From: Druceiella hillmani
Taxonomy: Eukaryota > Arthropoda > Insecta > Lepidoptera > Hepialidae
Reading direction: 5' to 3'
Assembly (NCBI GenBank): GCA_039881145.1
Contig: JAYKKI010000063.1
Span: forward strand, 10,862,501-10,926,500
DNA length: 64,000 nucleotides
Shown: piece after piece, positions 28,509 to 41,128 of the stretch
Layout of the letters: the number at the start of each line of letters is the position of its first letter
Position numbering within the stretch: the stretch's first letter is position 1
Translations under genes and position numbers: made by a program
The notes under the pieces: generated by a model
Told to the model about the DNA's origin: nothing
Seen by the model: the letters and a program-made list of their open reading frames with translations, nothing else
Databases searched by the model: none

Positions 28509-28650
28509 ATGTTAATGTCCGTTAATGGTTTGTTCAATATTTCTTTAGTCAACGGTTTCACATTAAAAAAGCTTAAAATAATGTCAATGTTAGTCAATGG
28601 TTTGTTCATAATTTCTTTAGTCAACGGTTTTACATTAAAAAAGCACTTAT
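28509..28650. repeat. Tandem duplication, ~75-bp period
   Basis: AATGGTTTGTTCAATATTTC followed by TTTAGTCAACGGTTTCACAT occurs twice (from about 28525 and 28598) with few differences, each ending in TAAAAAAGC. Confidence 0.85.
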
Positions 28651-28689
28651 ATTTTGTAACAGTTTCTAAAAATGTAACATGCACCTCTT

Positions 28690-29165
28690 TAGATTTGTAA
28701 TACTTTGTGGGTGGATACTTTGGTTATGTGGATACTTTGTTGGTTAGTTCGTAGTATCTTTAGTTTATGGATACTTTGGTTATGGTAATGATACTTTGTT
28801 CATGTGTATATTTTAGTCAGTTTTCTATATATCAATCCGTGTTTGTATTTATATTTTTTTTCCTTAAATCTTTTTGCTTATTAAATTGTGACTGTTTTTG
28901 GTTTGTTTTTTTAAATGATGAATTCGTGTTTCTTTTACGTAATCCTTTTTGGTTACTAAACTTTGAATGTTTTAGTTTTGTTTTTTAATTATCATTCTGT
29001 GCTTTATTTTTATTTTTTCACGTGATCCTTTTTGGTTACTAAATTTTGTATGTCTCGAATTTGTTTTTTTAAATTATCCAAACGTTTAAACTTTTTTTAC
29101 GCGACACTTTTTGCTTAATAATTTTTTGGATATTTAGGTTTGTTTCTTTTTATATATCAATTCGT
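28690..29165. repeat. Degenerate T-rich repeats
   Basis: First a GGATACTTTG(G/T)TTATG-type short repeat to about 28800. Then a degraded unit of roughly 105 bp containing CCTTTTTGGTTACTAAA and TTTTGTTTTTTTAAAT, three to four copies. Strongly asymmetric (T-rich on the plus strand). Confidence 0.7.
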
Positions 29166-29984
29166 GTTTGCATTGTTATTTTTATTCCTTGTCAATAATT
29201 CTAGATATTTTAAAAATGTAATATAGGCACGTTCGTGAAGGTAGCTTATTTGTTCAGTGTTATGGTTATAAATTGCATTATATTGTTTGTTCTTTCCTGA
29301 TTCTTGCGGGGAAATTCGTACACTAACTGATGATAGTATTACATAATTTGTCAAAAATGTTATTATCTATATAATTCTCATTTAATATAATGATGAATTG
29401 AGAGCCATTAAATTTTTATACAAAATTTGATGGTTTTTATGAAATAAATTTTCTCACATGTAAATACGTAAATATATAACATGGCATATCTTTTATAGAC
29501 ATAATAAATATACATTTTAAATACAAAGCTATTTTTGCAGATGATTTAAATCATTTGTATGGATTTCTCAAGCTTTTTACCGATCCAACTACAAGTCATA
29601 AGTAGTCACTAGTAGAGCTTACCTACTATGATAACTTTCCTTTTAATTTAATTATATACATTACTACTATGTATATCTTTCATATATTCAAAAATGGTGG
29701 TTTAGCTGGTAAGTGTTGGGATACGTAACTCTGCAAAAAATTACCACTTTAAAGTTTAATATTTCGTGAATTGATAATGTGTTCAGGATATACCCCAATA
29801 TTTTTGGAAGACCTGTTCAATGATATACTCCATTATGTACGATACATAATGGATACCCCACAAGAAAGTAATCCAGGACTTTACCTGCAGAGGAGTACCC
29901 CATAACTTTTTAAAAATTTAATTTCATAACTTTTTAGGCGTTATAATAATGTATAAATATAACAAATTTCAGTTTTTAGCATTA
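29166..29984. other. AT-rich intergenic sequence with a small hairpin
   Basis: Hairpin with 11-bp arms TCCATTATGTA / complement and a 3-base loop at 29829-29853. Near 29790-29900 the word TACCCCA recurs (ATACCCCAATA, GATACCCCACA, GTACCCCATAA). No gene recognised. Confidence 0.5.
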
Positions 29985-30085
29985 ATATAGTCTGCGAATA
30001 AAACGGCTGCGGCACACAGACGGACAGACGGGCATGGCAAAAAATGGACATGGGAAAACTATAAGGGTTCCTAGTTTGTTTATGG
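29985..30085 (+). mobile_element. Retroelement-tail-like fragment
   Basis: CACACAGACGGACAGACGGG, then ATGGAC and ACTATAAGGGTTCCTAGTTT. This resembles the GACGGACAGACGG...ACTATAAGGGTTCCT tails found dispersed in insect genomes and often assigned to non-LTR elements. Only the tail is recognisable. Confidence 0.4.
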
Positions 30086-30161
30086 AATTTTAAACATGGG
30101 AAAGTGTTGGACTGAGAATTTCCTATTATCCTATTCGCCTATTGATAGCTAAATAAAACCG

Positions 30162-31215
30162 TCACTTGTAGATAGAGCTCGCACTAGTCCTTACGCATAT
30201 AAACATATAAACCTACTCACTCTCAACATATAAAATTACTCACTCTTAACATATTAAGTCACTAGTCCTTACGCATTTAAACATATAAAATTACTCACTC
30301 TCAACATATAAAATTACTCACTCTTAATATGTTAAGTCACTAGTCCTTACGCATTTAAACATATAAAATTACTCACTCTTAACATATTAAGTCACTAGTC
30401 CTTACGCATTTAAACATATAAAATTACTCACTCTTAACATATTAAGTCACTAGTCCTTACGCATTTAAACATATAAAATTACTCACTCTTAACATATTAA
30501 GTACTAGTCCTTACGCATTTAAACATATAAAATTACTCACTCTCAACATATAAAATTACTCACTCTTAATATGTTAAGTCACTAGTCCTTACGCATTTAA
30601 ACATATAAAATTACTCACTCTCAACATATAAAATTACTCACTCTTAATATGTTAAGTCACTAGTCCTTACGCATTTAAACATATAAAATTACTCACTATT
30701 AACATATTAAGTCACTAGTCCTTACGCATTTAAACATATACAATTATTCACTCTTAACATATAAAATTACTCATTCTTAACATATTAAGTCACTAGTCCT
30801 TACGCATTTAAACATATAAAATTATTCACTCTTAACATATAAAATTACTCACTCTTAACATATTAAGTCATTAGTCCTTACGCATTTAAACATAAAATTA
30901 CTCACTCTTAACATATAAAATTACTCACTCTTAACATATTAAGTCATTAGTCCTTACGCATTTAAACATATAAAATTACTCACTCTTAACATATAAAATT
31001 ACTCACTCTTAACATATTAAGTCATTAGTCCTTACGCATTTAAACATATAAAATTACTCACTCTTAACATGTAAAATTACTCACTCTTAACATATTAAGT
31101 CATTAGTCCTTACGCATTTAAACATATAAAATTACTCACTCTTAACATGTAAAATTACTCACTCTTAACATATTAAGTCACTTGTAGATAGAGCTCGCAC
31201 TAGTCCTTACGCATT
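30162..31215. repeat. Complex minisatellite (~55-bp units and ~25-bp sub-units) with a repeated border
   Basis: Unit: GTCACTAGTCCTTACGCATT, TAAACATATAAAATTACTCA, CTCTTAACATATTAA. In many units ACATATAAAATTACTCACTC is duplicated internally, giving a longer alternating form. The array is bracketed by the same border sequence, GTCACTTGTAGATAGAGCTC plus GCACTAGTCCTTACGCAT, at about 30162-30199 and 31177-31214. Confidence 0.93.
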
Positions 31216-32708
31216 ATACATATAAAATTTGAGGGGATATGAAGTTTCTATTAAACTATTTAAAAAAACTGATACTAAAACCAATAAAAATAAAACCAAC
31301 ACTAACTGCCAATTCTGAGAATCTGGCTCCATTATATGGTGTTCACGCGAAGCCAAATACAAAATCCTCTGTTATTTATATACATGTGAGACATTAAGGT
31401 TATTTCCCTTTCCCGTTTCCTGACTGATTTCCTCTTGGGTATGCTAGGCTTTTATTCGTAGCAACTCAGAAGAGATATTGAACTAATGAAATTTGTCTTC
31501 CAGCTATTTAAAAGCAAAATCATATGCCTTTTATTATTGAGTAAACCTCCATTCTTCGTACCTAAAAATTTCCTACGCTTACGCAATCATCACCATTTTA
31601 CTGTACCAACTGTAGAACCGAATTATATATAATCTCCAGTTTTCCGCGATATTCAACTGCTCAACCACCTGATAGCGGTCGCACCAGAGTGTGATTGGTT
31701 TATGATGAGTGATTTTTTTTGTAGTTTTTTGTACTTTTGTATTCCTGTTTAATCTAAAAGTTGAAACTCTGTTAAACTGTAATTTTTTTATCGTTACGAA
31801 TAGGTTACCTGTGACATATCGATAAGTGTGTGTGTCCGTTTATAATTAATTAAATAAATAATTAAATTAGACAACGTTACTTTTTGCTGTTTAAATATGT
31901 TACTAAGTATATCTTTCATATGTCTAAATATGTTCCAGAATTTTCATTTATTAACGCAAATTGACTGAGGTAATTTTGCATTGAACTTTTTCAATCAGAG
32001 AGGCAAATAGTAACATAAGGCATAAAAGAAAGGAGAGATCTTCATCCTAAGTGATTGAAAAGATCAAACCTTGACGTTGTATTTAACTATGAGGAATCGA
32101 TAAAAGGACAATTTTATTAATTCAGAAACCTCCAGTACGTTGGAAGACTGATATCCGCGTGGGATATCAGAGTCACATTGAAAAGCTAGTTAGCAATAAA
32201 ACTGTACCTTTCTTAAAGTGTAATGCAGCCACACTAACTTAAAGGTGAGACGTATGATTACCATAGTGGTGGAAATTGTCTGTGCCTGAACGTAAGTATC
32301 ATTAACTCACTGATAGCGAAATCTCCAGAACTGTAAAAGTTGTAATTTGGCATGTATTTTTCTTAGCTTTTAGCTGTTCGCTAAGGAAGGATTTTTCGAA
32401 ATCCAAACTCTGAAGATGTCAAAATAGAGGTAAAATATAATAAATATTTAGTCTCTCAGATAGAACTAAAGTAATATATATTTCAGCCTTTTTGGAAAAT
32501 CTTAAGTAATCGTAAGTAATTATTATGTAAAAAAGGTGAACCAAACAAAACGCAGGAAAAATTTTAATAACTACTTAACACCTCTCAGACGCACCAGTTT
32601 TGACGAAAGACTACGTGCTTCCTAGTATTAGACGTAGCAACTTCCAAAGTACAATGCCAGGAAAATCTGATTTAATCACTTATAATAATAATAGTAAAGT
32701 AACTGCTC
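31216..32708. other. Intergenic sequence
   Basis: No gene recognised. A small inverted repeat GATATCC-GCGT-GGGATATC lies near 32150. Moderate GC at 31310-31480 without a recognisable domain. Confidence 0.45.
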
Positions 32709-33165
32709 TCCTTCGCCTCCTCTCACATATACTCTGTGTCTCCCTTTCCTAACTATACCCCCTTATCACACTTTCCACTTCTCCTAGCCTTACTTTTCCC
32801 ATATCTCTCTGCTTCACTCTCTCTATCTCTCTTGCCGATTCTTTCTTGTATTTCTCTGCTTCATTTTCTTCTATCCCATCCTACTCTTCTCCTCTCCATC
32901 TTCTCTTGCTCCACTCTACCCCAACTTGTTCTACCTTACTTTTGTCATCTCATTCCCTCCCATTTACTCTTACTTTCCCTTATTTTGAGCCTGGCTCAAT
33001 TTCCTTATCCGCCTAATTATTCTTCCCGCTCTATTCTTCTCTCTTTATCTGTCCGGAAGTCTCTCTGTCGGTCCACATCTCTTTTTTTTCTTCCTCTCTT
33101 TATATTCCTCTCCGTACTTCCCTCCATTTAATTTTCCTTCCATCCATGACATTTCACTTTTTTGT
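32709..33165. repeat. Polypyrimidine (CT-rich) tract
   Basis: About 450 bp almost entirely C and T on the plus strand, with irregular CTCTCT/TTCC blocks. A 131-codon open frame (32736-33131) exists only because of this skew (Leu/Ser/Pro-rich). Such tracts can adopt triplex structures. Confidence 0.9.
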
Positions 33166-35569
33166 CACTATCAATTTCATCTTCGCATTTTTTTCAATAC
33201 CGTAATATTGAGAAGTTTAGTTCATTTTTGTAATAGCAGCATAGAACGTTGACAGTTTTCGCATTGTCTCTTTCAATTCTTGTTCATATGAGGACAATTT
33301 TCTCCAATTTATAGCAATCAATATTAGTGGGTATATAGTTTCGTCTAAGCCATTTTAACTACTTTTAATTCTGATTTTCTAAGCCATTGTTACTACTTTT
33401 AATTTTGATTTTCTAAGCCATTTTTCTAAACATAAATTATTTTTTAATAAGTGTAATACTTTTTAAGATTCATTCATCATGCCTCATATATTTTTTGGTT
33501 TTAAAATTCTGCTACGTGCAATAATGACACGTGAACTTGTGTGTGGGTGGGGTAATTAATAAATGTGTTATCTTGCCAAAGCGGCGTGTGTGATATTTTC
33601 ATGAAATTTTCCTTCCAACGTCGAGTTACTTGATGAAAAAAAAAGATCAAATTGACTTTTCATAATAGATATCTCTCTTCTCTTGTGAATATATTTTAAT
33701 AAAACGGGATTCTCAACATTAGGCACGTGTTAAAAACACGTGCCTCGTGCAGGTATATAGCATTACTATGTAACGTTTTTTATTGTCATCAATAGGATAG
33801 GATGCACCAATATGGATATAAAATCATTATCATAGATGAAAACCCTTTTTAAAAGGTGTTAATTTCCGGATGTCAGTACTTTAATGTTTTATTGTTTATG
33901 TACAATCAAGATACATTATCTAATGTATTATAAATTTATGTGCTAAAAATTATATGTTCACAATAAACATAAAAAAAATTTGATTCACGGAATATGTTTA
34001 TGTTCATATTTTAGAAGCGAATTTACTCGCTTTTGAATAATTTTAGGTTATTTTGAACGCAATTTTGGATAAAAAATTTCCATTCCGATCCCGATTTTTC
34101 ATAAAAAATTTGTCTCTCTGCCATATTTCATATTTTTGCTGAACCTTTCGATCTTGTAAATTCATAAAATATCCGATGGAAAAAGGGAGATGAAAAAATT
34201 AAAATAATAATGGACTCGACCATCGATCAAGTTTAACATGCTATATAAAGGCGCTGATCACATCAGTATTGCATACTGACATTCACCAATAGCATGTGGT
34301 AATTACCACAACCTGTGCTAATATACCTGTTATGCATAGTTAACTATTATCGAACATTATTTTGTGATAAAATATCGCTAAGTTGTTATTGTTGTTAGCA
34401 AACATGCACGGTCACGGTAGTAAACATACAAGATCAGTAGCGGGAAGGTTGTTGGTGTCTCAAATCGTAATTAAATATCTTTACCAAAAGTTTTTTCTTA
34501 GAGAGAAATGTATGAATAGATTATGATGTTGAAATTATTAAAATAAACATTGTTCACAAAAACTGCTCACATAATTTGTAAAATGTGTGTTCTTTTGTGA
34601 AAACTGGGATAAACTTCTATAAATTTGTATAAACAAATACAAATATGTGAAAAGTCGATCGACCAAAAGATCTCGAGTCATATTAAAACTGTGATACAGT
34701 TATGAACTTTAATATAATTATTTTTCTTATCACTATATGTGAAATAATTTAAATCTAGTTTTTTTATGAATGTTTCGAAATAATTGTTAAGTGAGATATA
34801 TCTCAAAATAAGATATACTAGACATCATAGTGGAACGTGTTACTTATGCACCGGAGTTAAAAGTAATACGGATTCGCCATCGGCAAAGGCCATCACGTGA
34901 TTAAAAATGGGACGATTGGGACAACAGATGTACGTGTATGTAAATAAAGTCGAGTGTAATGTGAATTCGTTGCGTAGAAATTTATTTAGAAGTAAATGAC
35001 GTAAGCCATAATTACTAGTATAACGACATAATTAACGGGAAATTAAAGAAAAACATGTTTTCTAACGTAATTTTCGTTTTTTATTGACTATAAAATGGGA
35101 AACCCTGGGGTCTGAGAAATACTGAACGTTTTAGTGAAGCTGTAGGCGCATATATCAATAATGACATCAAGTGTTTTCAATATTTTAACTATCACTGTAT
35201 TGTGATTTCGATTTAAAATTTAAAAGGTTCTTTTTTATATACTATGTTTTCAGAAATGGCTCATAAGTTTCACAGAGTTACTAATCTAATGGCTTTTGAA
35301 ATTATTGCTGATTTTGAAAATAAAGGGTGGAATTTTAAACGTTCAGTTGGATATTATACAGCTACATGTGATCTGGCAATATACAGATAATCCAGCACTA
35401 ATTATTTGGTTGCGTAGAGTACTTTTTAGTATTTCAGCATATTTGTGAAAGATACTCTGTTTCTAAGCACATTGTAGACTTTTCAGTGAAGACTAGGTAG
35501 TTATTTTGCTAAGTTTGGCTTAAAAACCTTATTTAAATTTCTCACAAACACTTTAATGCAACTTTCACG
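33166..35569. other. AT-rich intergenic sequence with one hairpin
   Basis: A hairpin with 11-bp arms AGGCACGTGTT / complement and a 3-base loop lies at 33721-33745. AGCCATT..TACTACTTTTAATT is duplicated near 33350-33410. Otherwise no gene or element recognised. Confidence 0.5.
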
Positions 35570-35775
35570 TTAGAGGCAGACTTTTCTTCATAATTTCATT
35601 GCTTTAATGATACATATTTCTTTAACTTTGTCACAAACAATTTAATGCATCTTGTCACAAACAATTTAATGCATCTTATTTAAATTTGTCACAAACAATT
35701 TAATGCATCTTATCACAAACAATTTAATGCATCTTATTAATGCATCTTATTTAAATTTGTCACAAACATTTATCG
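35570..35775. repeat. Short irregular tandem repeats (TTTAATGCATCTT)
   Basis: TTTGTCACAAACAATTTAAT followed by GCATCTTAT recurs four to five times with variable spacing, mixed with shorter TTAATGCATCTTA pieces. Confidence 0.85.
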
Positions 35776-36325
35776 CAAATAATTTAAAAATGAAGTCTTA
35801 TTCGGGTCGGCAAAAGAAAAAGACAACCTGTCGAAGTTATCAAAATTAAGAATATTTGCTCTTGAGTAGAAGATTCGGATTTATTAATTTTGTGTAAAGT
35901 AATAAAGATGACGAGAAAAAATGATGGTACCTTAATTTAAATGAAAGAAGAGAAATATTTGGAGTTAATAATTATAATGACATAAGATAAATATTTGGTA
36001 TTAGACGTAGTTATCAATATAAGAAGAAGTTATTAAGTATAGAAGAAATAAGAAGTATATTTCTGAAATATGTAATATTGAACCACTGTAATGCAATTCG
36101 ATTACAATATTTGGATTACTCCCAAGATACATACATAAATAAGAACATATTAATAAATTTATTGAGTACATTTTCCGTTGTAAGTTTACTAATTAGCGAA
36201 TTGAATTGATTTTCCACAAAGAAAGAAGAACGAAGTTTGAATCACGGCCAATCTTAAAAACTCTACATAAAATGGAGCACTAGAATATTTTATTTATCCA
36301 TTAAAAATGGACAATTGCATTTATC
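35776..36325. other. AT-rich intergenic sequence
   Basis: Nothing recognised. Confidence 0.45.
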
Positions 36326-36601
36326 GTGGCAACATTTTGCATAAATTTGCGTGCAAATAACGCCTTAGACCTTGACATTTTTAAGAAAGCTATTACTCGG
36401 AGTCGTGCTGTTCGTAATTATAGCATCTTATTGGAAGTGCGGTATGTTGTTTTTGAAGCGGTCTGTTCTCTTTTGGTTGTAGGTCATAAATCAAAATTTA
36501 AAGGTCTGTCGTTCTTTACCGGAGAGGGTATATATGTTCTTCCGCAAGGAAAGTTAGTGATTAATTTTACGAGACTTGTAAGTTTAAAGCAGTTTTTTTA
36601 A
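36326..36601 (+). CDS. Unidentified 91-codon open frame (hypothetical)
   Basis: From ATG to TAA with balanced composition and no low-complexity or tandem structure, which sets it apart from most open frames here. The middle has a hydrophobic stretch (VVFEAVCSLLVVG, about residues 41-53), too short and mixed to be a confident membrane segment. No family recognised, no flanking splice signals clear enough to call, and the next TAA follows a poly-T run. It may be chance. Confidence 0.15.
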   Translation: MATFCINLRANNALDLDIFKKAITRSRAVRNYSILLEVRYVVFEAVCSLLVVGHKSKFKGLSFFTGEGIYVLPQGKLVINFTRLVSLKQFF

Positions 36602-37147
36602 GATTTTATTTCATTATCGATATTTGTTGTATCGATAAAAATTATATGAAATTATATATTTTGATTAATGACAGCAGGATAATCGTGTTACTCGGTACAG
36701 TTGTTGGCCTGTTGTATTCTCTTATCCTATTACCTATTAGACAATAATATACAAGGCAATATTTGAAATAAATACTATTATCGAAAGATGTCTTTAAGTT
36801 TGTAATATATTGAAACCGCAGCTATTTTTATTTTCAATGATAAGCTACAAACCAAATAATACTTTCTAAAAATTGCTGTCCAGTTATGTAGGAAGTTCCA
36901 GATGGATATGCTAAAAGAAATTCAAAAAAAGGCAAAATTTGAACCTAAGACTTCTTGGAATATATTTTTTAAAATACACAAAAGCGTCAACATAGGTTGT
37001 AGTTAGAGGCGAATACCATAACAAATTAGTACTTCTAATATTACGCAATGGACGAGTTTACGGAAAACTATTTTACGATCGTTTGTAGGTATAGTACCAT
37101 AATGCAGACGTTTTGTTACCTGTTTTCTTGGTCATCAATATAAATCC
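36602..37147. other. AT-rich intergenic sequence
   Basis: A small inverted repeat around ATATCGAT/TTGTTGTATCGATAA lies near 36617-36640. No gene recognised. Confidence 0.45.
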
Positions 37148-37315
37148 CAAAGACTCGCAATGTGCTTAACAAAGACTCGCAATGTGCTTAACAAAGACTC
37201 GCAATGTGCTTAACAAAGACTCGCAATGTGCTTACCAAGTGAATAAGATGACAGACTCGCAATGTGCTTACCAAGTCCCAAAGACTCGCAATCCCAAAAG
37301 CAATCCCAAAGATAA
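37148..37315. repeat. 22-bp minisatellite
   Basis: AAAGACTCGCAATGTGCTTA plus AC is repeated four times in perfect tandem (37150-37235), followed by broken copies mixed with AAGTGAATAAGATG and AATCCCAAA. Confidence 0.95.
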
Positions 37316-39256
37316 GTGAATAAGATGTGTGTATTAATTGTCTCTTTTCAATAGTTTACATTTTGTTCTAGCTCTTAATTAATTCGTATTACGTAAAGTA
37401 AAATTACACAAAATGAAAGCTCAAATTTAAAACATGCTTCTGTAATTTACAAACAAGCTGTTAATGTTAATTCGTTAACTGTACCTTAACACTTTTCCAA
37501 TCAATATTTGGCACTCACCTATGTATATCGTTGTATAGTTTATTAGCTTTGGAATTGTAACAACTTGTTACTTTTTATGATTCTGTAACTCAAATGATAA
37601 AAACAAAATCCTTACAAAAACGACGTATTTGTCCTTTCATTTGTCTGTAACAACTGTTTTCATTAGAAATTGATTCAAGTGGAAACTTGAAATTTAGCAA
37701 AATCATAAAGCATAAATACTATTTACATTAAAGTTTTAGAACAGAAAAATTAAGTAACCAAACTTTTTTTTAAGCTTTATATATCGATAATTTCAAATAA
37801 TGACATATCGATCTTTTTACAGAATTTTATATTTGGTAGTTCCAGACTAGTTTAGTGATAATTCTTACCTTATATGCACACTTAAGTATTTATTTTCTGC
37901 ATTATATGCCGAGGCAAATCCATCCGGTATGGCAGTCGAGGAAACTAAGCTACTAAGGAGAACAAACCTCAAAATATTCCGGTCCGACATCAAATCTTAC
38001 TGCTATATTGGTGCGAAAACTGGTTTGATTCATATTTTGATGTTATCTATTGCTTGATTTACAAAGTGTTAGTTGTTGATTAATGTTATTAAGTTCACAA
38101 AAATCTAATCGAATCCGTAAAGAACTTTCAGAATTTATCGTTTCCAAAGGACTTTCTCTTGACATAATAGATAAAACAATCAGTATTTCATTAGTCATTA
38201 AATAGGTATTTGGAGGATTTATTTTGGAATGTCATGCAGTTCAACTGACAAGTTTCTTTTTATTATATCCATTAATACGGAACATAAAACTTTTACTGGT
38301 AATTTCGGTTTTATGTGTAAAGATCAATTCGGTTTTTAGTGCGCTGCTGTTACGAAGTCGAATTGAAAGTTGCATTGTGAAACATCATATTATTGTACAT
38401 ATTTTTTATTATTATTTTGCGAAATATTGCTGGATTTCGTTTTAAATGTTCGCAGATGCAAGGTGTTGATAATATGTAACAGCTCGAAGCGTTACTGGTT
38501 GCAATTATTTGATTTGATTTTTCGTAAAAACGTGTCTTTTAAAAAGTTTACTTTGGATTACCTGAAAATATTATTTCTCATTCTTTTGTAATTTCTACGT
38601 AACAGTGCTTAACTGATGGATAAAGGGGTCATTTTAAAATAAGGTTTAATTAAATTAACACAATTTCCACCATATTTTTACTAATTGCTCAAACTTTTAA
38701 CTCAATTATTTGTCTTCGACCAATGTAGACACTGGTTTTGATTCTAACCAATAAATTAATTATTCTGGAAATAACCATGTGTTTTTTTTTAATTTTCAAG
38801 AAAAATTTAATATTTATAATCCCTGTACGTTTACTTTAATAAAGATGAAAAAATTACTTTTCGTATTTTCTACTTTTCGGCGGAGCGCTGCAAAAACTAT
38901 CAAAGATGGGACAAAATTATTTGTTAACATTTTGTAAAGAAAATTTCATTAAATATTTGTCTAATATTGAGCATATGACCGTGAGACAGATAGTATTATA
39001 CGTGCCGCTTGGGCGAGACTACTGAAAGGATTTTGTTTCGGTTTTTATTAGGGATCATCAACATAGCATTCGGTTTATTACGTCATTGTGGAAGTTTCTA
39101 TCATAAATTCCACGACCGTGTTAATAGCTTTACAAGTTAAGCTTTTAAAAGAATTACTTCGCGTTGAAATAACGAACGTGGTGACAATGGATTAGATGCT
39201 TACGTAATAAAGAACTATTTCATTTGCAGAGTACTTGTTAATTAAAGCCATATAAA
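37316..39256. other. AT-rich intergenic sequence
   Basis: No gene recognised. Overlapping open frames at 38224-38591 are Leu/Ile/Phe-rich and lack any recognisable motif. Confidence 0.45.
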
Positions 39257-39661
39257 ATGTGGATTTGACCGTTCGACATTCAATGAATTCTCATATACTA
39301 TATGGTGTTCCCCAACCGTACACCAAAAATCAATTATCAAAATTTGGTACTTTAGACACTGGAATAATTTTAAATGGTTTGTAATTTCAAACACGGTGTA
39401 TGCGATTTCAATCCCACCGCGCTGCTTTGCTACCGGTGCCAATAAAAACGACAACCGCGCGACGTCGCCGTTTTGCTAAAGTCAGTAACATAAACATAGC
39501 AAAGCTTGGCTAGGTTTTGTTTATATTAAAATGCTATTTAATTTGTTTGAAAACAATTTTTTTTACTTTTTGGTGTATTTAATTATTTCACTATTTTAAA
39601 GTGTTCATGACAACTAGTGCTGGCTGGGTTTTCATTTAATGTCGAACGGTCAAATCCACAT
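39257..39661. mobile_element. Candidate MITE with 31-bp terminal inverted repeats
   Basis: Left terminus 39257-39287 starts ATGTGGATTTGACCGTTCGA. The right terminus 39631-39661 is its complement at 30 of 31 positions. The 405-bp element carries no transposase. It includes a GC-richer stretch near 39405-39475 (CCGCGCTGC, CGCGCGACGTCGCCG) and a poly-T run. Imperfect similarity extends outward (GTTAAT(T)AAAG on both sides), so the true ends and any target-site duplication are uncertain. The transposon superfamily is unknown. Confidence 0.7.
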
Positions 39662-39889
39662 GTTATTCTTTATTAACTAAATTATTTAATAAATAGTTTT
39701 TGACTGTATTGCACCAAATGAATATGCTCTGTAAATAAAGCTCAGAGAGCATAGTGAGATACAATATATACGATATTGTTAAAAAGGACAAAAAATGTTC
39801 AATGACCTAATTTATTATAAGCCGTGTGGTTTATTCCCCAATATATCACTATATTTTTTTTTCAATAATTCACTTCATGTATCTCCATA

Positions 39890-40065
39890 ATTGTTGAATA
39901 TATTTGGCGTTGATTTTCTAGAAATTCATTGTTCACAAAGCAAAGATCTTTGCTAATAACCCAACTGAAGATGTTGTAATACCACGCAACCTAGGTCGTG
40001 GTAAAGAAATTAAAGAAAGTAGAAATAATACTACATCACGTAGTTTCATTTAATTGTGATCTATA
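39890..40065 (+). repeat. Dispersed Penelope-like terminal repeat fragment, copy D (rearranged)
   Basis: Begins with TTGAATATATTTGGCGTTGA on the plus strand, as in copy B, but is then followed by the hammerhead and TTTCATTTAATTGTGA in the opposite orientation to copy B. This implies an internal inversion, or head-to-head joining of two partial repeats. Confidence 0.65.
39961..40001 (+). ncRNA. Hammerhead-like ribozyme motif, copy D (decayed)
   Basis: CTGAAGA, helix III ACC-TA-GGT, GTC and GTGG are kept. The helix I arm is CCAA instead of CCAC, stem II carries a mismatch (ACCAC for ACAAC), and the core GAA reads GCA. It should be inactive. Confidence 0.55.
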
Positions 40066-41128
40066 ATTGTTATAAATATCACGAAAATTGGCAAGTAGTT
40101 AGAGATTTGTTTTTCAAAATTTTGATTTTATTATTTTGCATTTTTTCAATTTAAAATTTCTGAAATCTGAGGTTCACAAAATAAAATGAAAATTGAAAGC
40201 ATTTGGGTCAAAAGCATTCATACCAAAGACGCCACGCCCCTTCTTTTTGTGATATTTTTACGATTACATTTAAATTTTAAAAAACTTGGTTTTATTAAAT
40301 ATAACTTGGTTTTAATAAAAGATTTTGTTTCAAATTGATTACAAACCAACAGTTATGGTATAATCAACAATTTTCTTTGAGTTATTACTCTCATATTGTT
40401 ATATTTCCAAGGAAATAGTATAGAGAATTTTATGCCACGCTAATTCAAAGGCTCACGCCCTTTTCAATTCATACTCGTACTATAATTTTAAAACAAGAGA
40501 AAACCTTCAAAATATACGTGAGAAGCTGGAGATCAATAAAATCGTTACATCGCAGTCCATCGTTACGATTATGATTCGTTATAATTGCGATAAAAATACC
40601 TACGTTACATCACAAATCAACAATCAGTCAAATAAAATCAAAGCTGATGAAACTCATCGCCACGTTCACAACACATGATCGTAACTCATGCACTGTGTCT
40701 CGCAACACAATGATGAGAATTTCACATAGCGCACTTTTGTTATTACATTAAAGGCATTTGGGTCACAGGTGGCGAAAATTGCCCGTTCGTTCACGGTGTA
40801 GGTACATTGTACCTATTACGATCAGCGTTGTCTGTTAAAATGTACAAGTAGCTTGTATTATTTTTTCATTTTTATCGAATCTTTTTGTTAACTGTTTTTG
40901 CAGGAAAGTTAAGGAAATCAGATCCCTAAACTGTCCTAAACAGAAAAGTTTTAATTAGTCAGAATCCTAAACTGAAAAGTTAATTGTAAACAGTAAGGCT
41001 CAGGCACCTTATTCATCAGACAGTTGAGTCATCTAATAAATCATGAAAAATTATAGATATTCGATATTGTTCGATTTTTGTTGGTAACTTTGCAAATTAT
41101 GGTATTTGTTTTAACGTATAATTTTCTA
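40066..41128. other. AT-rich intergenic sequence
   Basis: No gene recognised. A somewhat less AT-rich segment at 40620-40840 contains GTAGGTACATTGTACCTA, a near-perfect palindrome at about 40798-40815. Confidence 0.45.

Noticed and set aside
28484..28700. Complementary open frames with repeated peptides on both strands
   Set aside because: They follow from the short tandem duplication at 28509-28650.
32736..33131. 131-codon Leu/Ser/Pro-rich open frame resembling a membrane protein
   Set aside because: Caused by the pyrimidine tract, which lacks the purines needed for stop codons.
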